Shown in pieces: positions 43,078 to 51,742 of a stretch of DNA of 64,000 nucleotides. Origin of the DNA: Sphingobium sp. (lineage in GTDB: Bacteria > Pseudomonadota > Alphaproteobacteria > Sphingomonadales > Sphingomonadaceae); the NCBI GenBank assembly GCA_003248935.1, contig QFQF01000005.1, forward strand, positions 62,001 to 126,000, written 5' to 3'. A program made the translations under genes and the position numbers. Numbering within the stretch: the stretch's first letter is position 1; each line of letters starts with the position of its first letter. The notes beneath the pieces were generated by a model. It saw only the letters and a program-made list of their open reading frames with translations. It was not told the origin of the DNA and did no database searches.

Positions 43078-44397
43078 TCATTGTGCCGTTGCAGGCGTCC
43101 AGCCCTTCACGACATTGCCACCCTTCATCACGAACTGGACATGCTCCAGTTGCGTGACGTCGGACAGTGGATCTCCCGCAACCGCGATCAGGTCCGCGTA
43201 GCGGCCCGGCTGAACGGAGCCGACATCGGCACTGGCGTTCAGGAGGTCGGCCGCGTTGACGGTGGCGGCCTTGATCGCGTCCATCGGTGTCATTCCAGCC
43301 CTGACCAGCAGGGCGAACTCCTGCGCGTTCGCACCATGCGGCGCGATCCCCTCATCCGTACCGAAAGCGATCTTGACCCCGGCCTTGTAGGCATGGCCCA
43401 GATTGGCGATCGTGATCGGCCCTACCTCCAACGCCTTCTTCGCCGACGATGGCGGCAGCGTTTCCGGATGGGCCTTTGCGACCTTCACCACGGTGTCAGC
43501 AACCAGCAGCGTGGGCACAAGATACGTGCCATGGTCTTTCATGACCTTATAGGCGGCCTCGTCAGCGAACGAACCATGTTCGATGGAATCGACGCCCAAT
43601 TCGGAGGCACGCACCACCGCGTCACGTCCATGCGCATGCGCGGCGACCTTCATTCCCAGGCTGTGCGCCGTCGACACGACCGCGCTGATTTCCGCGTCGG
43701 TCATCAGCGTATGGTTGGGGTCGTCACCAATGCTCAGCACACCGCCGCTCGGCATGATCTTGATCAGGTCGACGCCGTCGCGGTGCATCTGCCGCACGAT
43801 GCGCGCCGCCTCTTCGGGACCGTCGATTACCCGACCCTCGCTGTGGAAGTCGAGGTCGGGCCGCATGCCGTTCTGCGGGTCGCCATGACCGCCGGTCGGA
43901 CCAAGCGGATAGCCCGACACCCAGAGGCGCGGTCCCGGGATCGCGCCACGGACGATGGCTTTCTTGAGGCCGACAATGACTTCGGTTTCGGCGCCGACAT
44001 CACGGACGGACGTGAAACCCGCCTCCAGCGTCTTGCGGATGTTACCGATCGCATCGAGCGTCATGTCGATGTTGGTGTTCTGCACCCGTTCGGCCACCGG
44101 GTTCTTGCCGGTATAGGCCATCGTCAGGTGATCGTGCATGTCGATAAGGCCAGGCAGCACAGTCGCGGTGGACAGATCGACCACGTCGGCGCCAGCGGGC
44201 GTGACGAAGCCGTCCTGCACCTGCGTAATACGGTCGTCGTGGATGAGGATGGACACCTTCTCGCGCGGCTTCGCGCCGACGCCGTCGATCAGCCTGCCCG
44301 CATGCACCACGACATCACGCGCCATTGCGGGAACGGAAAAGGCGCCGAGTGCGACAGTCGCCAGCGCAACAACACGAAGGGATTTGCCAGAAAACAT
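43078..44397 (-). CDS. Exported amidohydrolase (imidazolonepropionase-like / Xaa-dipeptidase type)
   Basis: A 439-residue amidohydrolase with a signal peptide (MFSGKSLRVVALATVALGAFSVPAMA). Metal motifs are DMHDHLTM near residue 90, a carboxylated-lysine-type context VDLIKIMPSGG, then KVAAHAHG, SIEHGSF and FGTDEG near the C-terminus. This matches exported Cc2672/Sgx9260-type dipeptidases, which remove Xaa from basic or other C-terminal residues. I used the ATG at 44397; the longer frame upstream includes the terminator of the TonB receptor gene. It sits just after a TonB receptor in a peptide locus. Confidence 0.86.
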   Translation of the reverse strand: MFSGKSLRVVALATVALGAFSVPAMARDVVVHAGRLIDGVGAKPREKVSILIHDDRITQVQDGFVTPAGADVVDLSTATVLPGLIDMHDHLTMAYTGKNPVAERVQNTNIDMTLDAIGNIRKTLEAGFTSVRDVGAETEVIVGLKKAIVRGAIPGPRLWVSGYPLGPTGGHGDPQNGMRPDLDFHSEGRVIDGPEEAARIVRQMHRDGVDLIKIMPSGGVLSIGDDPNHTLMTDAEISAVVSTAHSLGMKVAAHAHGRDAVVRASELGVDSIEHGSFADEAAYKVMKDHGTYLVPTLLVADTVVKVAKAHPETLPPSSAKKALEVGPITIANLGHAYKAGVKIAFGTDEGIAPHGANAQEFALLVRAGMTPMDAIKAATVNAADLLNASADVGSVQPGRYADLIAVAGDPLSDVTQLEHVQFVMKGGNVVKGWTPATAQ

Positions 44398-44415
44398 GAA
44401 TACTCCAAAGGTCAG

Positions 44416-44447
44416 AAAAAAGGCGGCCCCCGTTCCCGGAGACCGCC
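44416..44447 (-). terminator. Rho-independent terminator after the TonB receptor
   Basis: On the minus strand the stem 44447-44438 with 44431-44422 (10 pairs, two G-U) has a 6-base loop and is followed by TTTTTT (44421-44416). It lies directly after the receptor stop and before the amidohydrolase start, so the amidohydrolase may rely on read-through or its own promoter. Confidence 0.75.
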
Positions 44448-44453
44448 CTCGCA

Positions 44454-46748
44454 TCAGAAGCTGGTGCGGACGTTGACGCCGATGGTGCGTGGCGTCGCGC
44501 TGGTGACCAGCGTGCGCCCGACAGCTATGGCGCTGGAGGTCTGCCGCGTGATCGCGGTGGCATTCAGCAGGTTCGTCGCGAACAGGTACACGCCCCACTT
44601 GTTGTCCGGCTCCTCAACACCGATGCGTGCATTCACCAGTGCATAGTCGTCCACCCGGCGGGCGTAGACATAATTAGGCCGGAAATCGGACCAGGAACTG
44701 CCGACATAGTTGAAGTCGACGCGGGCAAAGCCGGACAGGCTGCTGCTGAGCGGCCAGCTGTACTGGGCCGATGCCCCCCCCATGACCTTCGGCACATAAG
44801 GAACCCGGTCACCGTCGAGACCGGACGTAGCCGTCACGCCCGTATTCTGGTTCTCGGTCAGCTTGGCGTCGATATAGGACATGTTACCCATGATCGAGAG
44901 ACCATCGATCGGGTGAATACCCGTTTCGACTTCCACACCACGCACCCGCGCCTTACCGGCGTTACCGATGTAGGAGAAGGCGCCGTTGGGCGTACGGAGG
45001 GTGATCTGCATGTCGCTCCAGTCGATCTGGAAGACGTCGACGTTGAACGTCATCTTCCGGTCGAACAGGGTCGTCTTCAGGCCGACCTCATAGTTCCACA
45101 GACTGTCCGAACTGTAAGCGGTGAGCGCCGCGTCCAGACCCAGCACCTGGTTTGCGCCGCCCGGCCGGAAGCCCTGCGCCGCCTCACCATAAAGCATGAC
45201 GCCCGGCGTGATCTTGTAGGAAGCGTTGAGCTTTACCACCCAGCCGTTCTCGCTCGAGTTGACGCTCGTCGGCGCCGTTACGCGCGCACCGACCAGGATC
45301 GACGGGATGGGCGTGTAACCGACAATGTCCTTCTTGTAGTCATAGTAGCGCGCGCCACCGGTGATATTGAACCCGTCGAACAGATCCCACGACACTTCGC
45401 CGAAACCGGCAAGCTGCTTCAGCGTATCGTCGATGTGACGGACGGTCGCCATCTGGAGCGGATAGATCACCTTGCCGGTCGTGGAATCGGCGTTTACCTG
45501 CGGGTTTGCGACGACAATGTTGCGGTCCGAATAGAAGCCGCCGAAGGTCCAGTTGATCGGCCCGCTGCCATTTGAACTCATACGCAGTTCTGCGGTCCAG
45601 GCATCCATTTCCTGCTGCGGGAACAGGGCCGAGGTCGACTGGCCATCAACCAGATCATAGAAGCCCGCAAGCTGGGTCGTCGAACAGGCGGAACCGGAAT
45701 TGACGAGCGCGGCGCAGCGCGCCGTCGTGCGCTGGCTGCGAATGTAGCGCGACACGTCGGACACCGACGACAGCTTGCGGTGCATGTACGAGCCCGAAGC
45801 GGTCAACGTGGCAAAGTCGAGATCATAGCTCGACGTGACGCTGTAAAGCTCAACATTGTCGCGGATCGGCTGGCGCGTATAGGCGTCGGAGACGAACTTG
45901 CCCGCGCCCAGCGTCCAGCTCGGCGTGTCCGCGCGGCTCTGGTTGATGTAGGTCGCGATGTCGATCGTCCAGCGCTCGGTCGGCGCCATGCGCAGCATGA
46001 AACGGCCGCCATAGCTCTTCTGCTCGTTGATGTTGTCGATGCCGAGCGTCGTGTTGTCGATATAGCCGCTCTGCTTGCGGTAGAAGCCGACGGCGCGCAG
46101 GCCGATCTTGTCGGTCGCGAGCGGCACGTTCACCATCGCGCTCGCCTCGTAGTTCCAGCCGCCCTCGTCGGTGTTGGACAGGCTGGCGTCGACCGCACCC
46201 TCGATCGAGTCCAGCGAAGGCTTCTTGTAGATGACGCGCAGCGTACCGCCCATCGAACCGGAGCCGTACAGCGTGCCCTGCGGACCGCGCAGCACCTCGA
46301 CGCGCTCGACGTCGAACAGGCGAAGCTCCGGGGTCGATCCGCCCGCGTCGTTGCCAGCGCCGATCATCCCGGTCACCGGGGTTTCGTCATAATAGGTGCC
46401 GATCATCGGCTCACCCGGGCCCTGGATACCGCGGATGACAACGCGGCGCTGCGACGGACCGCCGTCGACGAAATTGAGGCTGGGCGTGGTGGCGCCAAGA
46501 TCCGCGATGCTCTGCACACCGGAATTGGCGATCGCCTCGCCGGTCACGGCGGAAATCGAGATCGGCGTTTCCTGAATGTTGGTGCTGCGCTTCAGCGCCG
46601 TCACCACGATAATGCCGCCCTCGTCAGCCTGCGGCGCGGTTTCCTGCGCGCTGGCAGCCTGCCCAAACAGCATGGCGCTGCCCGCAGCAAGCAACATCAC
46701 CTTGAGGCCTGCGATGCGCCCCCGCTTATTCGCCACGATATTAGCCAC
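44454..46748 (-). CDS. TonB-dependent receptor of the peptide locus
   Basis: A 764-residue outer-membrane receptor. The signal region ends near GQAASAQ, and a TonB-box-like stretch (GGIIVVTALKRSTNIQETPISISAVTG) follows, then the plug (VVIRGIQGPGEPMIGTYYDETPV and VEVLRGPQGTLYGSGSMGGTLRVIYKKP) and a beta barrel ending in TIGVNVRTSF. This is the iron-complex or oligomer type of receptor very common in sphingomonads. Its substrate is unknown. The neighbouring M14, M20, M19 and amidohydrolase genes suggest peptides. It is divergent from the M14 gene. Confidence 0.92.
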   Translation of the reverse strand: MANIVANKRGRIAGLKVMLLAAGSAMLFGQAASAQETAPQADEGGIIVVTALKRSTNIQETPISISAVTGEAIANSGVQSIADLGATTPSLNFVDGGPSQRRVVIRGIQGPGEPMIGTYYDETPVTGMIGAGNDAGGSTPELRLFDVERVEVLRGPQGTLYGSGSMGGTLRVIYKKPSLDSIEGAVDASLSNTDEGGWNYEASAMVNVPLATDKIGLRAVGFYRKQSGYIDNTTLGIDNINEQKSYGGRFMLRMAPTERWTIDIATYINQSRADTPSWTLGAGKFVSDAYTRQPIRDNVELYSVTSSYDLDFATLTASGSYMHRKLSSVSDVSRYIRSQRTTARCAALVNSGSACSTTQLAGFYDLVDGQSTSALFPQQEMDAWTAELRMSSNGSGPINWTFGGFYSDRNIVVANPQVNADSTTGKVIYPLQMATVRHIDDTLKQLAGFGEVSWDLFDGFNITGGARYYDYKKDIVGYTPIPSILVGARVTAPTSVNSSENGWVVKLNASYKITPGVMLYGEAAQGFRPGGANQVLGLDAALTAYSSDSLWNYEVGLKTTLFDRKMTFNVDVFQIDWSDMQITLRTPNGAFSYIGNAGKARVRGVEVETGIHPIDGLSIMGNMSYIDAKLTENQNTGVTATSGLDGDRVPYVPKVMGGASAQYSWPLSSSLSGFARVDFNYVGSSWSDFRPNYVYARRVDDYALVNARIGVEEPDNKWGVYLFATNLLNATAITRQTSSAIAVGRTLVTSATPRTIGVNVRTSF

Positions 46749-47312
46749 TTAATCTCCCTTTCTGAATTTCCCCTGGCAAACGCCCGGCGTCGCCGCCGGA
46801 CGGACAAAGGGCATCGATCCCGCAATTGCGTGCAAGAAACGTCCCCTGTGTCCTGCCTTGTCAGGAGCCCCTCTTTTGGAGCGCGTGCCGCTCCGAACCT
46901 TCTCGTCAGGAGCAGACCGACTTTGTGTCGTGACGCTTCCGCCGATACCTTCATTACCGGTCGAGCGTGTAGCAGCGTCACGCCAGCGTCAACAAAATAT
47001 TCCAATCCTGCCGCGCGCAAACGCGTAAAACTTTCACACTTCCACACAGTCTCGCAACAAATATGTGCGATTGACCAAAAGTACCCAAAATTCGTGCAAA
47101 ACCCAATTCTGAGGGAAGAAAAATGCCTGCCATGTGCGCGCATTCGAAGCGGATTTGCCGGCCCGGCCGATAAAATCCGTTGCGCCCTGCCCTCCCAAGC
47201 GAAAAGATAACAGGAGTTTAGGGGGAGCTTCATCACCGATCCCCGACGCGGCCCCGCGTCGGCGGGCTCCTATACGAGCAGTCAGAGAGTCTCAATCTCC
47301 AAGGGAGGCAAT
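46749..47312. other. 564-base divergent region between the TonB receptor and the M14 peptidase
   Basis: No gene is supported. It is more AT-rich than its surroundings from about 46980 to 47120. A minus-strand TTGACG (complement of 46988-46993) and a plus-strand TTGACC (47071-47076) are possible -35 elements, both with poor -10 partners. A hairpin lies near the M14 start (next entry). A 179-codon frame across the region has no family resemblance and no ribosome site. Confidence 0.45.
47243..47262 (+). other. Hairpin in the M14 leader
   Basis: CCGACGC (47243-47249) and GCGTCGG (47256-47262) form a perfect 7-bp stem with a 6-base loop, 51 bases before the M14 start. It may be a leader structure that affects expression. 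There is no T-tract. Confidence 0.4.
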
Positions 47313-50069
47313 GTGCAAAAAAGAAACTTCCTCGTCGCGGCTACGGCCATGCTTCTATGTGGCGCCGCCAGTGCGCAGCAGATGGACACGGACTATGCGA
47401 CGACCGTGAAGGGGTGGACGACCAAGCCCGAATTCATGAGTCCGCTGGTCGATCACCTGCCAACATCGGCGACGATCCCCTCGCCCAGGCAGGTGCTGGG
47501 CCAGCATATCGGCGCACCCAATACGCTGCATTATTACGAGCAGATCATGGGCTATTATCGTGCGCTGGCGGCGGCGGCACCGGATCGCGTCAAGATCGTG
47601 GAGATCGGCAAGAGCGAGGAGGGACGCGAAAACGTCGTCGTCATGATCTCGTCGCCCGACAACATAGCGAAGCTCGATACATACAAGAAGAATCTCGCGC
47701 TGCTCGCCGACCCGCGCAAGCTGTCGGCAGCCGACGCCCCCGCCGTCATCGCGGGGACCAAGCCGATCTACCATATCTCAGGTGGCCTCCACAGCGCGGA
47801 GACCGGCCCGCCCGAGATGCTGATGGAACTGACATACCGACTGCTGACCGAGGACAGCCCGATGATCCAGGGCATCCGCGACAATCTGGTGGTGGCCATT
47901 ACCCCGGTACTGGAGGCGGACGGCCGCGACCGCTATGTCGACTGGTACTATCGCAACCTGGTCAACGAGCGCGACGACCGCAACAAGCCCGGCGGCCCGC
48001 CCTATTGGGGCAAGTACATCTATCACGACAATAATCGCGACATCAATTTCTCCGACGTCAGCGCCCGTCACCTGATGAACTACTATCTGGAATGGCACCC
48101 GCCGATCATGCACGAACTGCATGAATCGGTGCCGTTCATGTACACCTATTCGGGTCAGGCGCCGCAGAACCCGGACCTCGACCCGATCCTGTTCGGGGAG
48201 CTGCCCTGGTTCTCGAACTTCGAAATGGCACAGATGACGAAATACGGGATGCCCGGCGTGTGGACGCACGGCTTCGTCGACGCGTGGACACCCGGCTATC
48301 TCGCCTTCATGTCGTCCAACCACAACGGCATGCTGCGCATGTACGAAACGTTCGGCAATGCCGGCGCGACGACTATGCTGCGCCATGTTGCACCCGAAGT
48401 GCAGACCGGCGTGCGCGGCGGCGACTGGACGAAGCGCGATTGGTATCGCCCGCTGCCTCCCTACAAGGAGGTGATGTGGTCGATGCGCAACAACACCAAT
48501 TATATGGAGACCGGCGTCCTCACCGCACTGGATCTCGCCGCACGCTTCCCGAACGTGGTGCTCGAGAATTTCTACAAGAAGAGCAGCAACGCGATCGTCG
48601 CGGGCACGGACAAGGCGCCCTATGCCTATGTCATACCGGCCGGGCAGGCGGACCCGACCCGCATCGCCTTCGTCACCAATGTACTTCAGTTGCAGGGCAT
48701 CGAAATCGGCAAGGCGACGCAGCCGGTGAAGGTCAAGGAAGGAACCTTCCCGGCCGGATCATTGGTTATCAAGCTGGATCAGCCCTACGGCCGCCTCGCC
48801 AAGATGCTGCTGAAGCTGCAGGACGACTATCCCGACGAGAACCTGACCACCTACGACGATGCCGCATGGACGATGGGTCTGATGACCCACACCAACATCG
48901 TCGAGGTCGCGGACAAGGCGGCGCTGTCGGTGGCCGTCACACCGCTCGCCCGGTTCAAGCCCGCAGGCACGATTTCCGGCGCGGGTGCGAAGTTCTATGC
49001 CGTGCCGGACCATGGCTCGGTCGCCATGGCGACGCTGCGCTATCGCCTGAAGGACGCATCGGTGAAGATCGTCGAAAAGCCGTTCAAGTCCGGTGGCAAG
49101 ACGATCCCGGCGGGTTCGTTCCTGGTCGATGGCGCGGCTTATGCGACGCTGAAACCGGCGGTCGAGGAACTGGGGCTGGAAGCGTTCGGCGTCTCGTCGC
49201 AGTCCGGCGCCGACGCGCACGAGAGCACCCTGCCCCGCACGGCTGTCTTCAGCACCTGGGGATCGAGCGAGAAGGTCGGCTGGCTGCGCTATGCGTTTGA
49301 CCAGCATGGCGCCGACTATGACCTCATCTACAAGGAGCAGGTCCGCGCAGGCGACCTGCGCGCCAAGTACGACGTCATCATCCTGCCGACGCAGGGCCGC
49401 TCGACGAAGGACATCGTCTACGACATCCCGATGAAGGGGAAGCCGCTACCCTACACGAAGACGGACAAGTACCGCTTCTCGGGTGACTATGGTTCGTCGG
49501 AGGACGTGCGCGGCGGCATGGGCCTTGAAGGTCTGGTCGAGCTGCGCAAGTTCGTCGAGCAGGGCGGCACGCTGATCACGACCGGCGATGCCAGCGGCGT
49601 GCCGGTGGACTTCGGCCTGGTCGACGAGGTGACCGCCGCGAAGGCCGCGGGCAATTTCTACGCCCCCGGTCCGATCGTGACGGCCAAGGTGCTGAAGCCC
49701 GCGAACCCGATCTTCTACGGTTATGACGGTGACCTGAAGGACGGACAGATGCCCGTGCGGTGGGCGTCCAACACCCTGTTCGCCGTTCCCGAGCGGCTGA
49801 AGGACGAAGTCCTGATGCAGTTCCCGGGCGGCAAGGCGGGCGTACAGAGCGGCTTCATGCGTGGTGCCGAGCAGGTGAAGGACCGCGCCGCGATCATCAA
49901 CGTGCCCCAGGGGCAGGGCCGCATCCTGATGTTTGCGACCAACCCGATCTGGCGCTGGCAGAACCTCGGCGAGTTCCGGATGCTCTACAACGCCATCCTG
50001 AACTGGAAACAGCTCGGCATTACCGACGTGACACCACCGGCGGCGCCCACCGTTCCGGAAGGCAAATAA
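47313..50069 (+). CDS. M14 family zinc carboxypeptidase, exported
   Basis: A 918-residue metallocarboxypeptidase-like protein. The GTG start at 47313 follows AAGGGAGG. The signal peptide ends near GAASA. The zinc motif is GGLHSAE (His 160, Glu 163) with the third ligand in MHELHES (near residue 270), and NNRDINF is the substrate-arginine region. The second half contains a flavodoxin-like or glutaminase-like domain (DVIILPTQGRS and LRKFVEQGGTLITTGDAS). The metal site is intact, unlike in the two peptidases that follow. It probably trims peptides in the periplasm. Confidence 0.88.
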   Translation: MQKRNFLVAATAMLLCGAASAQQMDTDYATTVKGWTTKPEFMSPLVDHLPTSATIPSPRQVLGQHIGAPNTLHYYEQIMGYYRALAAAAPDRVKIVEIGKSEEGRENVVVMISSPDNIAKLDTYKKNLALLADPRKLSAADAPAVIAGTKPIYHISGGLHSAETGPPEMLMELTYRLLTEDSPMIQGIRDNLVVAITPVLEADGRDRYVDWYYRNLVNERDDRNKPGGPPYWGKYIYHDNNRDINFSDVSARHLMNYYLEWHPPIMHELHESVPFMYTYSGQAPQNPDLDPILFGELPWFSNFEMAQMTKYGMPGVWTHGFVDAWTPGYLAFMSSNHNGMLRMYETFGNAGATTMLRHVAPEVQTGVRGGDWTKRDWYRPLPPYKEVMWSMRNNTNYMETGVLTALDLAARFPNVVLENFYKKSSNAIVAGTDKAPYAYVIPAGQADPTRIAFVTNVLQLQGIEIGKATQPVKVKEGTFPAGSLVIKLDQPYGRLAKMLLKLQDDYPDENLTTYDDAAWTMGLMTHTNIVEVADKAALSVAVTPLARFKPAGTISGAGAKFYAVPDHGSVAMATLRYRLKDASVKIVEKPFKSGGKTIPAGSFLVDGAAYATLKPAVEELGLEAFGVSSQSGADAHESTLPRTAVFSTWGSSEKVGWLRYAFDQHGADYDLIYKEQVRAGDLRAKYDVIILPTQGRSTKDIVYDIPMKGKPLPYTKTDKYRFSGDYGSSEDVRGGMGLEGLVELRKFVEQGGTLITTGDASGVPVDFGLVDEVTAAKAAGNFYAPGPIVTAKVLKPANPIFYGYDGDLKDGQMPVRWASNTLFAVPERLKDEVLMQFPGGKAGVQSGFMRGAEQVKDRAAIINVPQGQGRILMFATNPIWRWQNLGEFRMLYNAILNWKQLGITDVTPPAAPTVPEGK

Positions 50070-50077
50070 AGGACAAT

Positions 50078-50109
50078 CGGCCGGCGGCATCTCACGACAT
50101 CGCCGGCCG
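50078..50109 (+). other. Hairpin between the M14 and M20 genes
   Basis: CGGCCGGCG (50078-50086) and CGCCGGCCG (50101-50109) form a perfect 9-bp stem with a 14-base loop. No T-tract follows. It may partially terminate transcription or stabilise the M14 mRNA end. Confidence 0.5.
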
Positions 50110-50141
50110 GTCTCATTCACGGGGTCGAACAGGGGAACAAC

Positions 50142-51740
50142 ATGACGATCGGTGCATATATCATGCGGCGGGCCGGTGCCCTGCTGCTGTCCACGGCCTG
50201 CCTCTGGATGGCGGCGCCCGCAATGGCCAATGACGAAGCGGCGCCGAAGCGTCCCACTTTCCCCTTCACCACCGACGTTGCATTCGACGCGTCGAAGATC
50301 CCCGCCTACACCGGCGCCTATCCCGCTACCTACGCCTATATCGACGCGCACAAGGACGAACATGTCGCCAATGTGCAGCGCTGGGTCCGGCAACGCTCGA
50401 TCAGTGCGCAAAATGATGGCGTCACCCAGATGGCGGAGATGCTGCGCGACGACCTGAAGGCGCTCGGCTTCAAGGAGGCGGAACTCGTACCCACCGCCCG
50501 GCACCCTGGCGTCTGGGGCTATTACGACGCAGGGGCGAAGACCACCATCGCCGTCTACATGATGTACGATGTCCAGCCGATCGAGCCCACAGGCTGGAAG
50601 GTCGACGCCTTCGCCGGAACGATCGTGGAGGACCATCCGCTCGGCCGGGTGCTGATGGCACGCGGCACAGCGAACCAGAAGGGCCCCGAGCGCATTTTCC
50701 TGAATGCCCTCCAGTCCATCATCGCGACCGACAAGAAGCTGCCCGTCAACATCATGCTGCTGGCCGAGGGCGAGGAAGAGCTGGGTTCACCGCACTATCC
50801 GGACCTGATCGCGAAGTACAAGGACCGGCTCGCCAAGGCCAAGGGCGGCGTCATCTTCCCAATGCTCAGTCAGGCGCCGTCCGGCGGTGTGCAGATGACG
50901 CTGGGCGTCAAGGGCAACATCTATTTCGAGCTGGAGGCACAGGGCGGTCCGCAGGGCGGCCCCAAAACGGCGGAGGTCCACAGCTCGTTCAAGGCGATCG
51001 TCGATTCACCGGGCTGGCGCCTTGTGCAGGCGCTCGCCAGCCTCACCACGCCGGACGGCAACACCATCGCCGTGCCCGGCTATTACGATTCGATCCGCCA
51101 GCCCAACAAGGAGGAGCAGGAGCTGATCAACGGCGTCGTCGCGGGCTGGAGCAAGCGCGAACCGGACCTGCAGAAGTCGCTCGACGTCGACAAATGGGTC
51201 GACGGCATGACGGGCCGCGAATCGCTCACCGAATATCTGTTCGACACGACGCTCAACATCGACGGCATCTGGGGCGGCTATTCGGGCGAGGGCACGAAGA
51301 CGATCCTGCCGCACAAGTTCACGGCGAAGCTCGATTCGCGCCTCGTCCCCAACCAGACGCCGGAAGAATCGGAGCGCCTGATCCGCGCGCATCTCGACAG
51401 CAAGGGGTTCACCGACATCACGCTGCGCCTGCTGTCCGGCTATCCGGCGGCCCAATCGTCGGTCGAGGCGCCGCTGGTGAAGGCGACCATCGGCACCTAT
51501 CGCAAATATGGCATCACACCCGACGTGATGCCGCGCCTCGCCGGGAGCGCGCCCTATTATGTGTTCACTGATATACTGAAGCTGCCGATCGTGTCGGCGG
51601 GCATCGGTTATGGTACCGGCGCACACGCACCCAACGAGTTCATCGTGATCGACCCCAAGCCGGGATCGAAGCTGGCGGGCATAGCCGATGTGGAGAAATT
51701 CTACGTCGACCTGATGCATGCCGTCGCGGCGGGGCGTTGA
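50142..51740 (+). CDS. M20-family protein with altered metal site, exported
   Basis: A 532-residue protein of the M20 (carnosinase-like) family. It has a signal peptide (residues 8-29) and the typical domain order: catalytic domain, inserted dimerisation domain with EVHSSF, then IDGIWGGYSGEGTKTILP. Metal ligands are partly lost. The usual HxD is YMMYD, so the His is Met 141 while the catalytic Asp 143 stays. The usual RGxxD is RGTANQ, so the Asp is Asn 178. The later Asp is Met 241. Catalytic Glu 212, ligand Glu 213 and His 495 (HAPNEF) are retained. The protein may bind one metal or none. It follows M14 and is 2 bases from M19. Confidence 0.88.
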   Translation: MTIGAYIMRRAGALLLSTACLWMAAPAMANDEAAPKRPTFPFTTDVAFDASKIPAYTGAYPATYAYIDAHKDEHVANVQRWVRQRSISAQNDGVTQMAEMLRDDLKALGFKEAELVPTARHPGVWGYYDAGAKTTIAVYMMYDVQPIEPTGWKVDAFAGTIVEDHPLGRVLMARGTANQKGPERIFLNALQSIIATDKKLPVNIMLLAEGEEELGSPHYPDLIAKYKDRLAKAKGGVIFPMLSQAPSGGVQMTLGVKGNIYFELEAQGGPQGGPKTAEVHSSFKAIVDSPGWRLVQALASLTTPDGNTIAVPGYYDSIRQPNKEEQELINGVVAGWSKREPDLQKSLDVDKWVDGMTGRESLTEYLFDTTLNIDGIWGGYSGEGTKTILPHKFTAKLDSRLVPNQTPEESERLIRAHLDSKGFTDITLRLLSGYPAAQSSVEAPLVKATIGTYRKYGITPDVMPRLAGSAPYYVFTDILKLPIVSAGIGYGTGAHAPNEFIVIDPKPGSKLAGIADVEKFYVDLMHAVAAGR

Positions 51741-51742
51741 TC

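Noticed and set aside
42745..44646. 633-codon plus-strand frame across the amidohydrolase
   Set aside because: The minus strand encodes an amidohydrolase with correct motifs and signal peptide, so the plus frame is a shadow.
46697..47236. 179-codon minus-strand frame in the divergent region
   Set aside because: It has no recognisable family, no ribosome site, and overlaps the TonB receptor start. It probably reflects chance in a promoter region.
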